The notes under the pieces were generated by a model, which was not told where the DNA came from, made no database searches, and saw only the letters and a program-made list of their open reading frames with translations. The translations under genes and the position numbers were made by a program. This document shows positions 24,307-33,473 of a DNA stretch of 64,000 nucleotides, piece after piece. Source of the DNA: Methylovorus menthalis (GTDB taxonomy: Bacteria > Pseudomonadota > Gammaproteobacteria > Burkholderiales > Methylophilaceae); the NCBI RefSeq assembly GCF_020523625.1, contig NZ_JAJAQH010000006.1, forward strand, positions 1,346,671 to 1,410,670, in the 5' to 3' direction. Numbering within the stretch: position 1 is the first letter of the stretch; every line of letters begins with the position of its first letter.

Positions 24307-26085
24307 TTACTTGCTGCTTTCCTTGGTAATCAACCAGCGATTGTTGGTCTTTTCCAGCGTCAGATATTTCATCGTATCGTCGCTGTATTTACCTGAGGAG
24401 TAATGCTGCATAAAGGAAACCGAGGCTTGGGCTTGAGTGCCATCCAGACTGACTTTCACATCCTTCAGCTCCACCACAATCGGCGTAGGCGCGGCAAGGC
24501 GTTGCTTGCGTTGCTGCAGCCAGGCGGCTCGAGTGCCCTTTTCAGGTACAAAGCTGTCGGCGTAGAAGCTGACGTAGCGGTTGTAATCCTTGGCTTGCCA
24601 GGCAGATGCCCAGTCATTGACTGTCGTCTTCACGAGATCAGCCTCACCGAATTTCACTTCTGCTGGCTTCATTGGTTCGGTATTAAGCGGACGTGCCTTG
24701 GCGAGCAGGGCTACCTTGTCGATCTTGAGCACTTCTGGCGCCACGGCTTGGCATGTGGTGTAGTTGTTGTAATCGGTAGCTGTCAGCTCAGGCACATCGG
24801 CACGGGTCACATTGAGCTTTTTCAAGAGCTCGCCCTGGCTTGCATAGGTGCGAGCGTAGGCGTTATACAGATCACGCTCGGTGATGGTGTAAGTGCGACG
24901 GGCCTGGAAATATTCGTTTTCCGTATCCAGCAAGTCGAGCAGCGTACGTTGACCAATATCAAATTGGCGGCGGTAGGCTTCGCGGGCTTTTTCAATCGCG
25001 AGTTGATGCTGGTCGCGGAAATCGAGCTGGCCTTTCAGCTGGCTGATATCGTTATAAGCGATCACCAGTTGCTGGCGGGTATCCACACAGGCCTTGTCGC
25101 GCAGGTCTTGCGAGGTGTTCAGCTTTTCAACGGATTGGCTGATCAGCGATTTGTCGGTAAGGCCATTAAACAGATTAAATGTCAGCGTCAATTCAAGGTA
25201 GTCGGCAGCTGCAGTGCTGTTACGGCCGTCGGAGCTGACATCCAGACTCTTTTTGCCTTGCAGGTCCAGACGTGGGCTGTAGCGCGCTTTCTTGGTTTTG
25301 ACTTCGTCTTCAGTAGCCATGATATTTTCAATCGAGGCCAGCAAATCAGGGTTCTGGTTGTACGCGAGTTTCAGGGCATCGGAGGGGCTCTGCTCTACAC
25401 CTGCCTTGAAGTAATCTACATCTGACAGCGTATCTGCAGGCAAATCCCCCACCAGACGCTGGAAGCGGGCTGTCACGTCATGCAGGTTGGTGGTTTCGGT
25501 CAGCAGATTGGCTTCCGCCAGTGCCAGACGGCCGTTGGCTTGTTCCAGATCCACGCGGCGACCAACACCGGCGCCTACGCGCTCTTCAATCTTGTCAAAC
25601 AGCTGCTTGTGTACGATGTAGTTGTCTTCGGCATACGACACGAGCTGGCGATAGCGCAAAACATCGTTATAGGCCTTCACGGTTTCCAGCGCGGTGTTCT
25701 GCATGGAGCCCAGAAGCTCGTAATAGCGTACACGGGCGGCATGGCCCAGGCGGCTCACTTCATTACTGGTAGCAAAACCGTCAAACAACATCTGCTTCAG
25801 TACCAGTTGGGTCTGACGGTCAGGGATGTTGGTATTGTTGGTGTTGGAAAATACTTTTTCCTGGGTGCGGATACTGCTGATCAGATCTACCTTGGGAAGA
25901 AAACCACCGCGCGCTGCATTTTGCTCTTGCTCAGCGGCTTTGTAGTTGTGGTATCGGCTCTGCACTTCTGGATTGTTCGTCACAGCGCTTTCGACGATCT
26001 CCTGCAGAGTAGTTGGTGCTGCCATCCCTGGAGTTGCAGCGGCAATAGCAGCCGCTACAACCATACTTTTATAGATTGCTTTCAT
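24307..26085 (-). CDS. lapE: TolC-family outer-membrane pore (LapE-like) with C-terminal NTF2-like domain
   Basis: A 592-residue outer-membrane channel for type I secretion. The signal peptide ends GMAA. Residues about 25-440 show the duplicated TolC helical pattern: 'IVESAVTNNPEVQSRYHNY', 'VRYYELLGSMQNTALETVKAYNDVLRYRQ', 'DIGQRTLLDLLDTENEYFQARR'. The last ~105 residues are an extra domain, 'VNDWASAWQAKDYNRYVSFYADSF' to 'YLTLEKTNNRWLITKES', matching the NTF2/SnoaL-like domain often found after L,D-transpeptidases. That is unusual on a TolC protein. It stands divergent from lapG and should complete the LapB-LapC exporter. Confidence 0.88.
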   Translation of the reverse strand: MKAIYKSMVVAAAIAAATPGMAAPTTLQEIVESAVTNNPEVQSRYHNYKAAEQEQNAARGGFLPKVDLISSIRTQEKVFSNTNNTNIPDRQTQLVLKQMLFDGFATSNEVSRLGHAARVRYYELLGSMQNTALETVKAYNDVLRYRQLVSYAEDNYIVHKQLFDKIEERVGAGVGRRVDLEQANGRLALAEANLLTETTNLHDVTARFQRLVGDLPADTLSDVDYFKAGVEQSPSDALKLAYNQNPDLLASIENIMATEDEVKTKKARYSPRLDLQGKKSLDVSSDGRNSTAAADYLELTLTFNLFNGLTDKSLISQSVEKLNTSQDLRDKACVDTRQQLVIAYNDISQLKGQLDFRDQHQLAIEKAREAYRRQFDIGQRTLLDLLDTENEYFQARRTYTITERDLYNAYARTYASQGELLKKLNVTRADVPELTATDYNNYTTCQAVAPEVLKIDKVALLAKARPLNTEPMKPAEVKFGEADLVKTTVNDWASAWQAKDYNRYVSFYADSFVPEKGTRAAWLQQRKQRLAAPTPIVVELKDVKVSLDGTQAQASVSFMQHYSSGKYSDDTMKYLTLEKTNNRWLITKESSK

Positions 26086-26131
26086 TCACTTCACCCCGGC
26101 TTGTTATTTAATTATATTTTATGTCCTCAAT

Positions 26132-26160
26132 AATACCTTATCTTTAAGCGATAAGTTATT
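26132..26160. promoter_or_regulatory. Inverted repeat in the lapE-lapG divergent region
   Basis: AATACCTTATC and GATAAGTTATT form 11-base arms with one mismatch and a 7-base spacer, 47 bases before the lapE start. It has the form of an operator for a dimeric regulator, possibly the LuxR-type protein of this locus. Symmetry is seen; function is inferred. Confidence 0.35.
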
Positions 26161-26328
26161 ATAGATATGAGGTTTTTCCCGGCGTATGAATTTAAAATTT
26201 AAATCATTCGCCAAATTTACAATAAGTTGTGCACGCAAATCCTGTGCCAAAACCCGTAGGTTAGAGTCATCATTGCTCATTCGCTAACATCTCGCTTTAA
26301 TCGCAAATGCCTGTGGATCATCTGCACG

Positions 26329-26973
26329 ATGGCATGTTTGCTTTTGGGGATATGGATTCCTGGCATTCAGGCAGCGACGGATTTCAGCAAGTTGCGCCTG
26401 CTCGCTGAGCAGCGTTATGGCGACCGGGCAAAAAACACCATTATTGAGCTGGAGGCCCTGCTCAATACCTTGCGAGACGCCCCTGATCAGGAAAAGCTGG
26501 AGAAGATCAACCTCTTCGTCAACGACAAAATCCGGCGCTTTGATGACGACATCAATATCTGGGGGCAATCCGATTACTGGGCAACACCGCTGGAATCGCT
26601 TGGCCGTGAAGCGGGCGACTGTGAGGATTACAGCATTGCCAAATACGTGTTTTTGCGCGAGTTGGGCATTCCCAATGAAAAACTGCGGCTCACCTATGTA
26701 CGCGCCAAGATCGGCGGACCCAACAGCCGCATTTCGCAAGCGCACATGATCTTGAGCTACTACCCCACGCCGAATGCAGAGCCGTTGATTCTGGACAACC
26801 TCGTCATTTCCATCCGCCCGGCGTCGCGTCGGCCGGATCTGGTACCTATTTTCAGTTTTAACAGCGAAGGGCTGTGGACCGGCACATCGACCACACCAAG
26901 TAGCGACTCGTTGAGCCATTTGTCACGCTGGCGCAACGTCCTGGCAAGAATGCAAGCCGATGGTATTGAATAA
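26329..26973 (+). CDS. lapG: LapG-type periplasmic cysteine protease (adhesin-releasing)
   Basis: A 214-residue bacterial transglutaminase-like cysteine protease. The catalytic triad is visible: Cys in AGDCEDYSIAKY, His in QAHMIL, Asp in LILDNL; 'DINIWGQSDYWATP' is also typical. LapG cuts LapA-type adhesins at a TAAG-like site in their N-terminal retention module, and the adhesin encoded at 29449-33375 has TAAG at residues 110-113. The only standard start, at 26329, leaves a short signal (CLLLGIWIPGIQA). The open frame extends about 20 more plausible signal residues upstream with no ATG, GTG or TTG, so an unusual start or an error is possible. Confidence 0.92.
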   Translation: MACLLLGIWIPGIQAATDFSKLRLLAEQRYGDRAKNTIIELEALLNTLRDAPDQEKLEKINLFVNDKIRRFDDDINIWGQSDYWATPLESLGREAGDCEDYSIAKYVFLRELGIPNEKLRLTYVRAKIGGPNSRISQAHMILSYYPTPNAEPLILDNLVISIRPASRRPDLVPIFSFNSEGLWTGTSTTPSSDSLSHLSRWRNVLARMQADGIE

Positions 26974-26997
26974 AAGATTAGGTCAAGGGGGAACACT

Positions 26998-28932
26998 ATG
27001 TCGTTGATTAAACAGTTATGGATCGCTATCAGTCTGCTCATGCTGCTGGTTTTTGCGGCCTGCGTCATTGCCAGCATTGAGTCCAGCAAGCACACACTGG
27101 AGCAGCAGTTGCAGATGAAGAATATCGACAATGCCACATCGCTCGCTCTCTCGCTGTCGCAGATTGATAAGGAGGACCCGGTCAATGTTGCCTTGCTGTT
27201 ATCCGCCCAATTCGACAACGGGCATTACCAGCGCATCAAACTGGTAGACCCTGAAGGCAAGCTGATTTCCGAACATAATAACCCAGACATTCAACCCAAC
27301 ACTCCGGGGTGGTTCAATCATCTCTTCAGTATTGAAGTCCACCCGGGGGTCGCCCAGGTACAAAACGGCTGGTCCCAATATGGCACGCTATCGCTGGAAA
27401 GCGATGCCACCTTCGCCTATCAGGCATTGTGGGATGGCTCAAAGAAAATGCTGCTGTGGAGCGTGGGTATTGCCTTGCTGGCTGGCGTGCTGGGCTCGTG
27501 GCTGCTACGTATCATCACCCGCCCCTTGAGTGAGATGGCCAACATGGCAGAGGCCATTGGCGATCAACGTTTCATTACCATCGCCGAGCCCCGTGTCACC
27601 GAATTCAAATCGCTGGCGCAAGCCATGAACCGCTTGTCCAACCGCATCAGGAAAATGCTCACCGAGCAATCGCAACTGCTGGAACAACTGCGTTTTGAAG
27701 CCAACTATGAGCCCATATCCGGCCTGATGAACCGCAAGTATTTCACCAGCCGTGTATCGGCCTATCTGGATAATGAAGATAATTTTGAAGAAGGCGTGCT
27801 GGTTGTCTCGCATATTGCGGAGCTGGCCGAGATCAATGCCAAGTTTGGCGGCACTGGCACCGACCAGATACTGAAACGTATAGGTCACGCATTAACCGAG
27901 CTATGCAAGCCGGAAAATGCCATGTTTGCCGGACGCCTGAGCGGCGCTGACTTTGCGGTTTTCAGTGGCAGCCCGCTCAATCGCGAGCTGTTATGCCAGC
28001 AGGTGAAAGACGCGATCATCAGCGCTGCCGCCATTGAGGGCAGCTTCCCTGAGTTCGGCCCACGCACCATCGCCAGCAACATAGGCAGATCGCACCAGCT
28101 GGATAGCCTGAAAGACCTGCTTGCCGTGATTCGCGAACGCAACGATCTCACGCAATTGCAGCTGGAAATTGATGACCTGGCCCAACAGGCCGCATCGCAG
28201 TTGACCACCACCCGCACCGAGAGCGAATGGCGCGCCCGCCTGGATAACGCCATCATGTCCAAGCGCCTGCGCCTGGCCAGCTTCCCGGTGATCAGCCCGG
28301 CCAATACCCTGATTCACAATGAAGGCCCGATGCGCCTGCAGCTGGAGCCCAACGGCCCATGGCTGCCTGCCGCCGAGTTTATCGGCTGGGCGATCAAGCT
28401 GGACCTGATTACCGAAATGGACGACTTGCTGGTGCAAATTGCCATTGATGACCTCAAGAATGGCAAGCCAGCCATTGGCCTGAATATCTCCTCGCGCGCC
28501 GTGAGCAACCCCGCTTACCTGGATCATTTGCATGCGCTGCTGCAGGCTAATCCAGAAGTGGCAGGCAAGCTGTGGCTGGAGGTGCCGGAAGATGGTGTGT
28601 TCCGCCACATGGAAGCTTTCCGCAACTTCTGCCTCATGCTGAAGCCGCTGGGCTGCCATATTGGCGTGGAGCATGTGGGGGCACAGGTGGCACGTCTGGG
28701 CGAGCTGCATGATCTTGGCCTCAGCTACATCAAGATTGATGCCTCCGTTATCCGCCATATCGACAGCAACACTGGCAACCAGGCCTTCTTGAAAGGCCTG
28801 TGCCTGATCGTCCATTCGCTGGGCATGATGGCGATTGCCGAGGGCGTGCAAACACACGAAGAAATCGCCGCCCTCCCCGCCTTGGGCATCGACGGCATGA
28901 CCGGCCCCGCTATCCAGACGCCCGCTGTCTAA
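26998..28932 (+). CDS. lapD: LapD-type c-di-GMP receptor (degenerate GGDEF-EAL)
   Basis: A 644-residue inner-membrane protein. Two transmembrane helices (about 8-26 and 151-170) flank a LapD/MoxY periplasmic domain with the conserved NGWSQYG-type loop. A HAMP segment follows (ITRPLSEMANMAEAI), then a GGDEF domain in which the signature is RLSGADF, so cyclase activity is not expected. The C-terminal EAL domain also lacks the catalytic EAL motif. In the known system c-di-GMP bound by the EAL domain makes the periplasmic part hold LapG. AGGGGG precedes the ATG; the gene follows lapG by 24 bases. Confidence 0.92.
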   Translation: MSLIKQLWIAISLLMLLVFAACVIASIESSKHTLEQQLQMKNIDNATSLALSLSQIDKEDPVNVALLLSAQFDNGHYQRIKLVDPEGKLISEHNNPDIQPNTPGWFNHLFSIEVHPGVAQVQNGWSQYGTLSLESDATFAYQALWDGSKKMLLWSVGIALLAGVLGSWLLRIITRPLSEMANMAEAIGDQRFITIAEPRVTEFKSLAQAMNRLSNRIRKMLTEQSQLLEQLRFEANYEPISGLMNRKYFTSRVSAYLDNEDNFEEGVLVVSHIAELAEINAKFGGTGTDQILKRIGHALTELCKPENAMFAGRLSGADFAVFSGSPLNRELLCQQVKDAIISAAAIEGSFPEFGPRTIASNIGRSHQLDSLKDLLAVIRERNDLTQLQLEIDDLAQQAASQLTTTRTESEWRARLDNAIMSKRLRLASFPVISPANTLIHNEGPMRLQLEPNGPWLPAAEFIGWAIKLDLITEMDDLLVQIAIDDLKNGKPAIGLNISSRAVSNPAYLDHLHALLQANPEVAGKLWLEVPEDGVFRHMEAFRNFCLMLKPLGCHIGVEHVGAQVARLGELHDLGLSYIKIDASVIRHIDSNTGNQAFLKGLCLIVHSLGMMAIAEGVQTHEEIAALPALGIDGMTGPAIQTPAV

Positions 28933-28994
28933 GCATTACCGTGTGGGCGGCGGCCTACTCCTGGCCGTCACGGCTAGCGCCCATCCATACAGCC

Positions 28995-29033
28995 AAAAAT
29001 AAACCCCATCCAGTGCGGATGGGGTTTATTTTT
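28995..29033. terminator. Bidirectional terminator between lapD and the adhesin operon
   Basis: A perfect 17-base stem (AAAAATAAACCCCATCC with its complement) and AGTGC loop followed by a T-run. It separates the plus-strand lapGD pair from the converging minus-strand adhesin operon. Confidence 0.93.
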
Positions 29034-29097
29034 TTACTCTCTGCCGACATGAAGCCAGCAAAAAACCTGCTTCATATCCTTGAGGTCAGCACTTAAC

Positions 29098-29430
29098 TTA
29101 AATCACCGGTTTCTCATCGTCCACCAGCAAATCCAGCCCCTTGCCCTGAGTACGCCAGGATTGGCGCTGGACTAACCGTTTCTGGGCGGCATCCGGGAAG
29201 TCGGTGAAGTGAATCACGTCCCGCTCGATCAGCAGCAGGATCAAATCTTCCAGCACCCGCGCGAGCTGAATATCACTCTCGCGAAACGCATTCTGATCCT
29301 TGAGCGAGCTTTCCAGATACTGCAGATACTCTGGCGACCTGCCATCCACAGACTCCCAACCTGAGGAGTCCATGGCCTCGCGACTCACCGCTTTGATATT
29401 GCCAGCCTGATCGCGTAATACGTATGGCAT
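29098..29430 (-). CDS. Small conserved Lap-locus protein (annotated elsewhere as 'tryptophan synthase subunit beta like')
   Basis: A 110-residue cytoplasmic-type protein without signal or membrane segment. It opens 'MPYVLRDQAGNIKAVSRE' and has a conserved helical core, 'LARVLEDLILLLIERDVIHF' followed by TDFPDAAQKRL, and an acidic end. Proteins of this kind occur in other gammaproteobacterial and betaproteobacterial genomes under the misleading name given in the call; no tryptophan synthase feature is present. It lies 18 bases after the adhesin stop, in the same direction, so it is probably the last gene of the adhesin unit. Role unknown. Confidence 0.65.
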   Translation of the reverse strand: MPYVLRDQAGNIKAVSREAMDSSGWESVDGRSPEYLQYLESSLKDQNAFRESDIQLARVLEDLILLLIERDVIHFTDFPDAAQKRLVQRQSWRTQGKGLDLLVDDEKPVI

Positions 29431-29448
29431 AACGCCCTTTCGGATAAT

Positions 29449-32400
29449 TTAGTCGGTAACCAGTTTGTTGTTGTTTACCAGGTTGGCGATGATCGCGGCA
29501 TCGGTATGGCCTGCCGTTGTCAAATCCACCCCAGCCAGCACAATGGTCTGGTTTTCAGCCGCACTGTTGAAGCTTGCGCCCACCGTGTGACTATCCGCCG
29601 AGAAACCGCCAGTCGAGCTGATATGCACAATGGTATCAGTGCCTGATTTTTCAAAGTGCAGGTAATTCTGCAGGTTGCTGGAGTTTTCGCCCGTCAGCAA
29701 ATCGCGCAAGTCCAGCTTGTCGCCACCCGAAGCTACCGATGCCTTGTTGAAGTCGGCAATGGTATCCACCGCAGGCGTACCAGGTGTGCCAGCATCAGCC
29801 AGATTCCACTTGAAGGTATCCACGCCAGCACCGCCGCTCAGGATATCGTTGCCAGCGCCACCAATCAGCGTGTCATTGCCATTGTCGCCATACAGACGAT
29901 CATGACCGCCAGCGCCAATCAGGACATCGTTGCCATCACGCCCCATGATGAGGTCAGGATGGTCCGAACCGGTAATGGTCTCGCTAGCTGTGGTGCCAAC
30001 CTGCACATTGGTCTTGTCGACATTGATTGTCACAGAGGAACCTGCGGTATCGCCGTCCTTGTCCTGCAGCACATAATCCATCTTTTCGGTGATCGCGCCA
30101 GACAAGCCATCCGGTGCCTTGTACGAATAAGTACCGCTGTCCATGTCCACCACAAACTGGCCGCCATGCAGCGTCGTCACGGTGATTTCATGCGTGGTGC
30201 TGTTGTAGGTGCTGTGGTTGGTTCCGACCACCTCGATGAGGCCAGTTGCCGCATTGAAGCGGTACTCGGTGCCTTCCACCAGGATGCTGCCGACAAAACC
30301 GCCGTCGCCGCCTACGCCATTACCTATCATGGTGCCAGTAATCAGTTCGCCAGCAGCCTGGTTCTGGATAGTGCCAGCCAGCACAGCATCCAGCTGAGTG
30401 AAGCTAGTGACCAGAATGCCATTCATATTGGTGTTGGTCTGGCCGTCATAAGCCACTGGGTTCAGGGCATTCACGCTATTGATGTCGCTGCCGACGCCAA
30501 TGGCATAAGACTTAATCTGGTTAGCCTCCAGGAAGGTTTTCCATGCCAGCTCTTCCTGGGTTTGAATGCCAGCATCCGAACCATTGGTGTTAGTGTTGCC
30601 GGTAAGGCTAGTGTTACTGCCACTGCCGGTATTAGGTTCGCCATCCGAAATAAAGTAAGCCACATTCTGCGCATTGGTCAGCTTGCCAGCATCATCAAAG
30701 GCATCGATGGCATGCGACAGGGCGCTGTCGTAGTTGGTGTTGCCTTTCGGACCATTCACCAGAATCTGATCCAGCTGCGCCTTGGCTTCATCAATCGTCA
30801 TCCAGTCAGTACCCATCTGGGCTGCCGTCGTCGAGAATACGACCAGGCTGATGCGCGTTTCGCCCAGCGCATCGTACTTGTCCAGCAAGGTCTTGATCGA
30901 CTGAATGGCACTTGCCAGACGCGAGGTGCCGTCCACGCCATCCTGTGTACGCATACTGCCGGAGACATCCAGCGTAATCAGCAGATTGGTGTCGGTGGTC
31001 GAGAGATTGGCCGAGATCGGGTTAGCGACTGGAGAGTCATCTTCCACATTCACGGTCAGGTTGCCGACCGAGGTCACGCCGTTGGCGGTGGCGCTGACGC
31101 CAACATTCAGGGTCAGCACATCTTCCGTCTTGGTATCAGGATGATCGAGCGGACGCAGCAGGTTAACGTCGTACTCACCGCCATTATTAATGGTAATGGT
31201 CAGCACAGGCTCGCCACCGGCAGAACCGGTCAACGTGCCAGTACCACTGCCAGACCAGGTAATCAGCTGGCCACCAGAGTAATAGTCACCGGTAGGTGCG
31301 GTCAGCACGACTGAGGTAACGGCATTGCCATCCGGATCGCTGATGGACAGGGTGCCATGCACACTGGCGCTATTGCTGACATCCACCGTGCCGCCGCTAT
31401 CTGGCAAGCCACCGGGCAAGCCCTCTTCCGATACGTTGGCGGTGGCAGTACCTACCACTGGCGGGCGGTCATCGGTCGAACCGTTTATGGTAATGGTGAG
31501 GTTGGCCGTGGCTGGCGTACCGTCACCATCGTTGATGGTGTAGCTGAAGACATCCTTCAAGGACTGGTTGGCATTCAGCGCATTTACCACCGGATTGGCG
31601 TTGTTCAGCGTGTAGGTATAGCTGCCATTGGCATTCAATACCAGCGTGCCATATTGACCAACAAAGGTGCCGGTGGTCGTCACAGGGTTGGCATTTACAT
31701 CCGGGCCAACAGTGTCGTTATCCACCACATTACCTGTGACCTGATTAGGCGTGGCATCTTCGGTAATGCTGTTGGTGTCATCCACGGCAACAGGAGCGCT
31801 GTCCGTGATCACGATATTCAAAGGCGAGCTGGCGGATACGCCGTTGGCATCGGTCAGCGTCACACCAATGCTGTCGGTCACGCTGGAGTTGCTGCTCTGG
31901 ATGTTCGGATCGTAGGTGTAGCTCACGACACCGGTGGTGGCATCGTAACCCGTCAGCACCAGTGTGCCACGTGGCGTGGTAATGGTGATCGGGTCGGTCG
32001 TCAGATTGTTCAGTTGCTGCAGAGTCACCACATGATCGGTCGTGCCGCTAATGGTGATGCTGCCAATACCGGCTTCGGCTTCTACCAGGAAGCTGCCAGG
32101 AGTCGCGTCAGCGGTTTCAGGCAAGGTGGTGCCTTCGACGATCAGGCCCGGTGGGCTGTCGGTATGCCCATTGATGGTGATGGTCAGATTGGCCGAGGCC
32201 TGTGTACCGTCTGCATCTTGAATCTTGTAGGGGAATACATCCTGCAGGGTCTGGTTGTCATTCAGCGCATTCACCGCCGGGTTGGCGTTGTTAAGCGTGT
32301 AGGTGTAAGTGCCGTTCGCATTCAAAACCAGCGTGCCGTATTGGCCGACAAAGGTACCGGTGGTGATGACAGGATCAGCCTTAACATCCGCGCCAATGTC

Positions 32401-33375
32401 GTCATTGGTGAAGACATTACCGGTCACCTGATTGGATTCGCCATCTTCGGAGATGGTGTTGGTGTCGTTCACCGCAGTGGGGCCGGTGTCGGTGATGTTC
32501 ACATCCAGCGTATCGGTGGCGGTCTGGCCATTAGTGTCCGTGACGGTAATCGGCAAACTGTCTGTTACCGGTGCCTCACTGGTCTGCACCTTGGGGTCGT
32601 AAGTGTAACTCACCACCCCGGTGGTGGCGTTGTAACCCACCACGGTCAGGGTTCCCAAAGAGGTATTTGACACCACGACAGGGGTAGTACCAGCATTGGT
32701 CAGCTGCGTCAGGGTTACCACGGTAGTACCAATAGTGATGCTCGCGATTCCGGCAGGAGCAGTGACGGTAAAATCGCCAGAAGTCGCGCCAGCAGTTTCC
32801 GGCAAGGTCATTTCACCTGCTTCAACGCCATTGTAATCGGTCAGCTCAATCGAAGGTGGGCTTGCAGGTGTGGCAGCCGCGCCTTCAGGGTCGGAGTAAA
32901 TGAAGGCTTCGCGCACGAAATCGATCACTGGCGGCGCACCGACGGGATATTCATAACTAAGGGGGGTCACGCCTTCGACGATGCGCAGCAGGTTAACGAA
33001 GGTAGAACCGTGCTCGTTGCCGGCCGAGCCAATCAGACCAGCGGCGGTTTCTTCCAGCACTTCGTTAATGTCGCGGCCTTGTTCAATGGCCTGGATAACG
33101 GCTTGTACGGTCGCTTCGCTGACGGCACTTTCCGTGCCTTCAGGGGCGATGAATTCGGCCAGCTCAGGGGTGAACTTCACCGTCTGGTCAGCGGAGATTT
33201 CAATTTTCTGGCCGGTGGTCAGGAGGATATCAACGACAACGCCCTGCGCAGTCGTAACGACTTCGCCCGGCTGTATGCTGTCGCCTACTTTGAGCATGCG
33301 GCGTTCGCCATGTTCGTTCACTGCAAATGCATTGCCGCCGCCATTGATTGCTACTACGGTACCGATCGCTGCCAT
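29449..33375 (-). CDS. lapA: LapA-like RTX adhesin with retention module, VCBS repeats and vWA domain
   Basis: A 1308-residue type I-secreted adhesin, small for the family. Residues about 1-115 are the retention module (MAAIGTVVAINGGG..., GEVVTTAQGVVVDILL), with the LapG site TAAG at 110-113. Two VCBS-type repeats of about 110 residues (near 295-405 and 525-635) share TGTFVGQYGTLVLNANG. A third partial unit precedes a von Willebrand A domain from about 795, with the MIDAS motif DVSGS. Glycine-rich calcium repeats (GNDVLIG, GNDTLIG, GNDILSG) lie at about 1146-1185, and the C-terminal type I secretion signal follows. The retention module plugs the pore so the protein stays on the surface. Confidence 0.93.
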   Translation of the reverse strand: MAAIGTVVAINGGGNAFAVNEHGERRMLKVGDSIQPGEVVTTAQGVVVDILLTTGQKIEISADQTVKFTPELAEFIAPEGTESAVSEATVQAVIQAIEQGRDINEVLEETAAGLIGSAGNEHGSTFVNLLRIVEGVTPLSYEYPVGAPPVIDFVREAFIYSDPEGAAATPASPPSIELTDYNGVEAGEMTLPETAGATSGDFTVTAPAGIASITIGTTVVTLTQLTNAGTTPVVVSNTSLGTLTVVGYNATTGVVSYTYDPKVQTSEAPVTDSLPITVTDTNGQTATDTLDVNITDTGPTAVNDTNTISEDGESNQVTGNVFTNDDIGADVKADPVITTGTFVGQYGTLVLNANGTYTYTLNNANPAVNALNDNQTLQDVFPYKIQDADGTQASANLTITINGHTDSPPGLIVEGTTLPETADATPGSFLVEAEAGIGSITISGTTDHVVTLQQLNNLTTDPITITTPRGTLVLTGYDATTGVVSYTYDPNIQSSNSSVTDSIGVTLTDANGVSASSPLNIVITDSAPVAVDDTNSITEDATPNQVTGNVVDNDTVGPDVNANPVTTTGTFVGQYGTLVLNANGSYTYTLNNANPVVNALNANQSLKDVFSYTINDGDGTPATANLTITINGSTDDRPPVVGTATANVSEEGLPGGLPDSGGTVDVSNSASVHGTLSISDPDGNAVTSVVLTAPTGDYYSGGQLITWSGSGTGTLTGSAGGEPVLTITINNGGEYDVNLLRPLDHPDTKTEDVLTLNVGVSATANGVTSVGNLTVNVEDDSPVANPISANLSTTDTNLLITLDVSGSMRTQDGVDGTSRLASAIQSIKTLLDKYDALGETRISLVVFSTTAAQMGTDWMTIDEAKAQLDQILVNGPKGNTNYDSALSHAIDAFDDAGKLTNAQNVAYFISDGEPNTGSGSNTSLTGNTNTNGSDAGIQTQEELAWKTFLEANQIKSYAIGVGSDINSVNALNPVAYDGQTNTNMNGILVTSFTQLDAVLAGTIQNQAAGELITGTMIGNGVGGDGGFVGSILVEGTEYRFNAATGLIEVVGTNHSTYNSTTHEITVTTLHGGQFVVDMDSGTYSYKAPDGLSGAITEKMDYVLQDKDGDTAGSSVTINVDKTNVQVGTTASETITGSDHPDLIMGRDGNDVLIGAGGHDRLYGDNGNDTLIGGAGNDILSGGAGVDTFKWNLADAGTPGTPAVDTIADFNKASVASGGDKLDLRDLLTGENSSNLQNYLHFEKSGTDTIVHISSTGGFSADSHTVGASFNSAAENQTIVLAGVDLTTAGHTDAAIIANLVNNNKLVTD

Positions 33376-33473
33376 GATGTACCTGACCTTTCTACAAAAT
33401 TACTGATGGAGCGATTAAACCCCATCCATGCATCAAAAAATATTGTACCAAGGTACTAGACCCCGAAATTTCA

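Noticed and set aside
24403..25425. A 340-codon plus-strand open frame opposite the TolC-family gene
   Set aside because: No start signal and low-complexity composition; the TolC reading is unambiguous.
29823..29945. Short tandem DNA repeats that could suggest a CRISPR or satellite
   Set aside because: They are the codons of glycine-rich RTX calcium repeats in the adhesin; no conserved repeat-spacer pattern. No CRISPR array was seen anywhere in the window.
29656..32670. Two long plus-strand open frames (552 and 437 codons) opposite the adhesin gene
   Set aside because: They mirror the repetitive Gly/Asp/Thr-rich lapA reading frame; no ribosome site, no family likeness, and the lapA frame explains the DNA fully.
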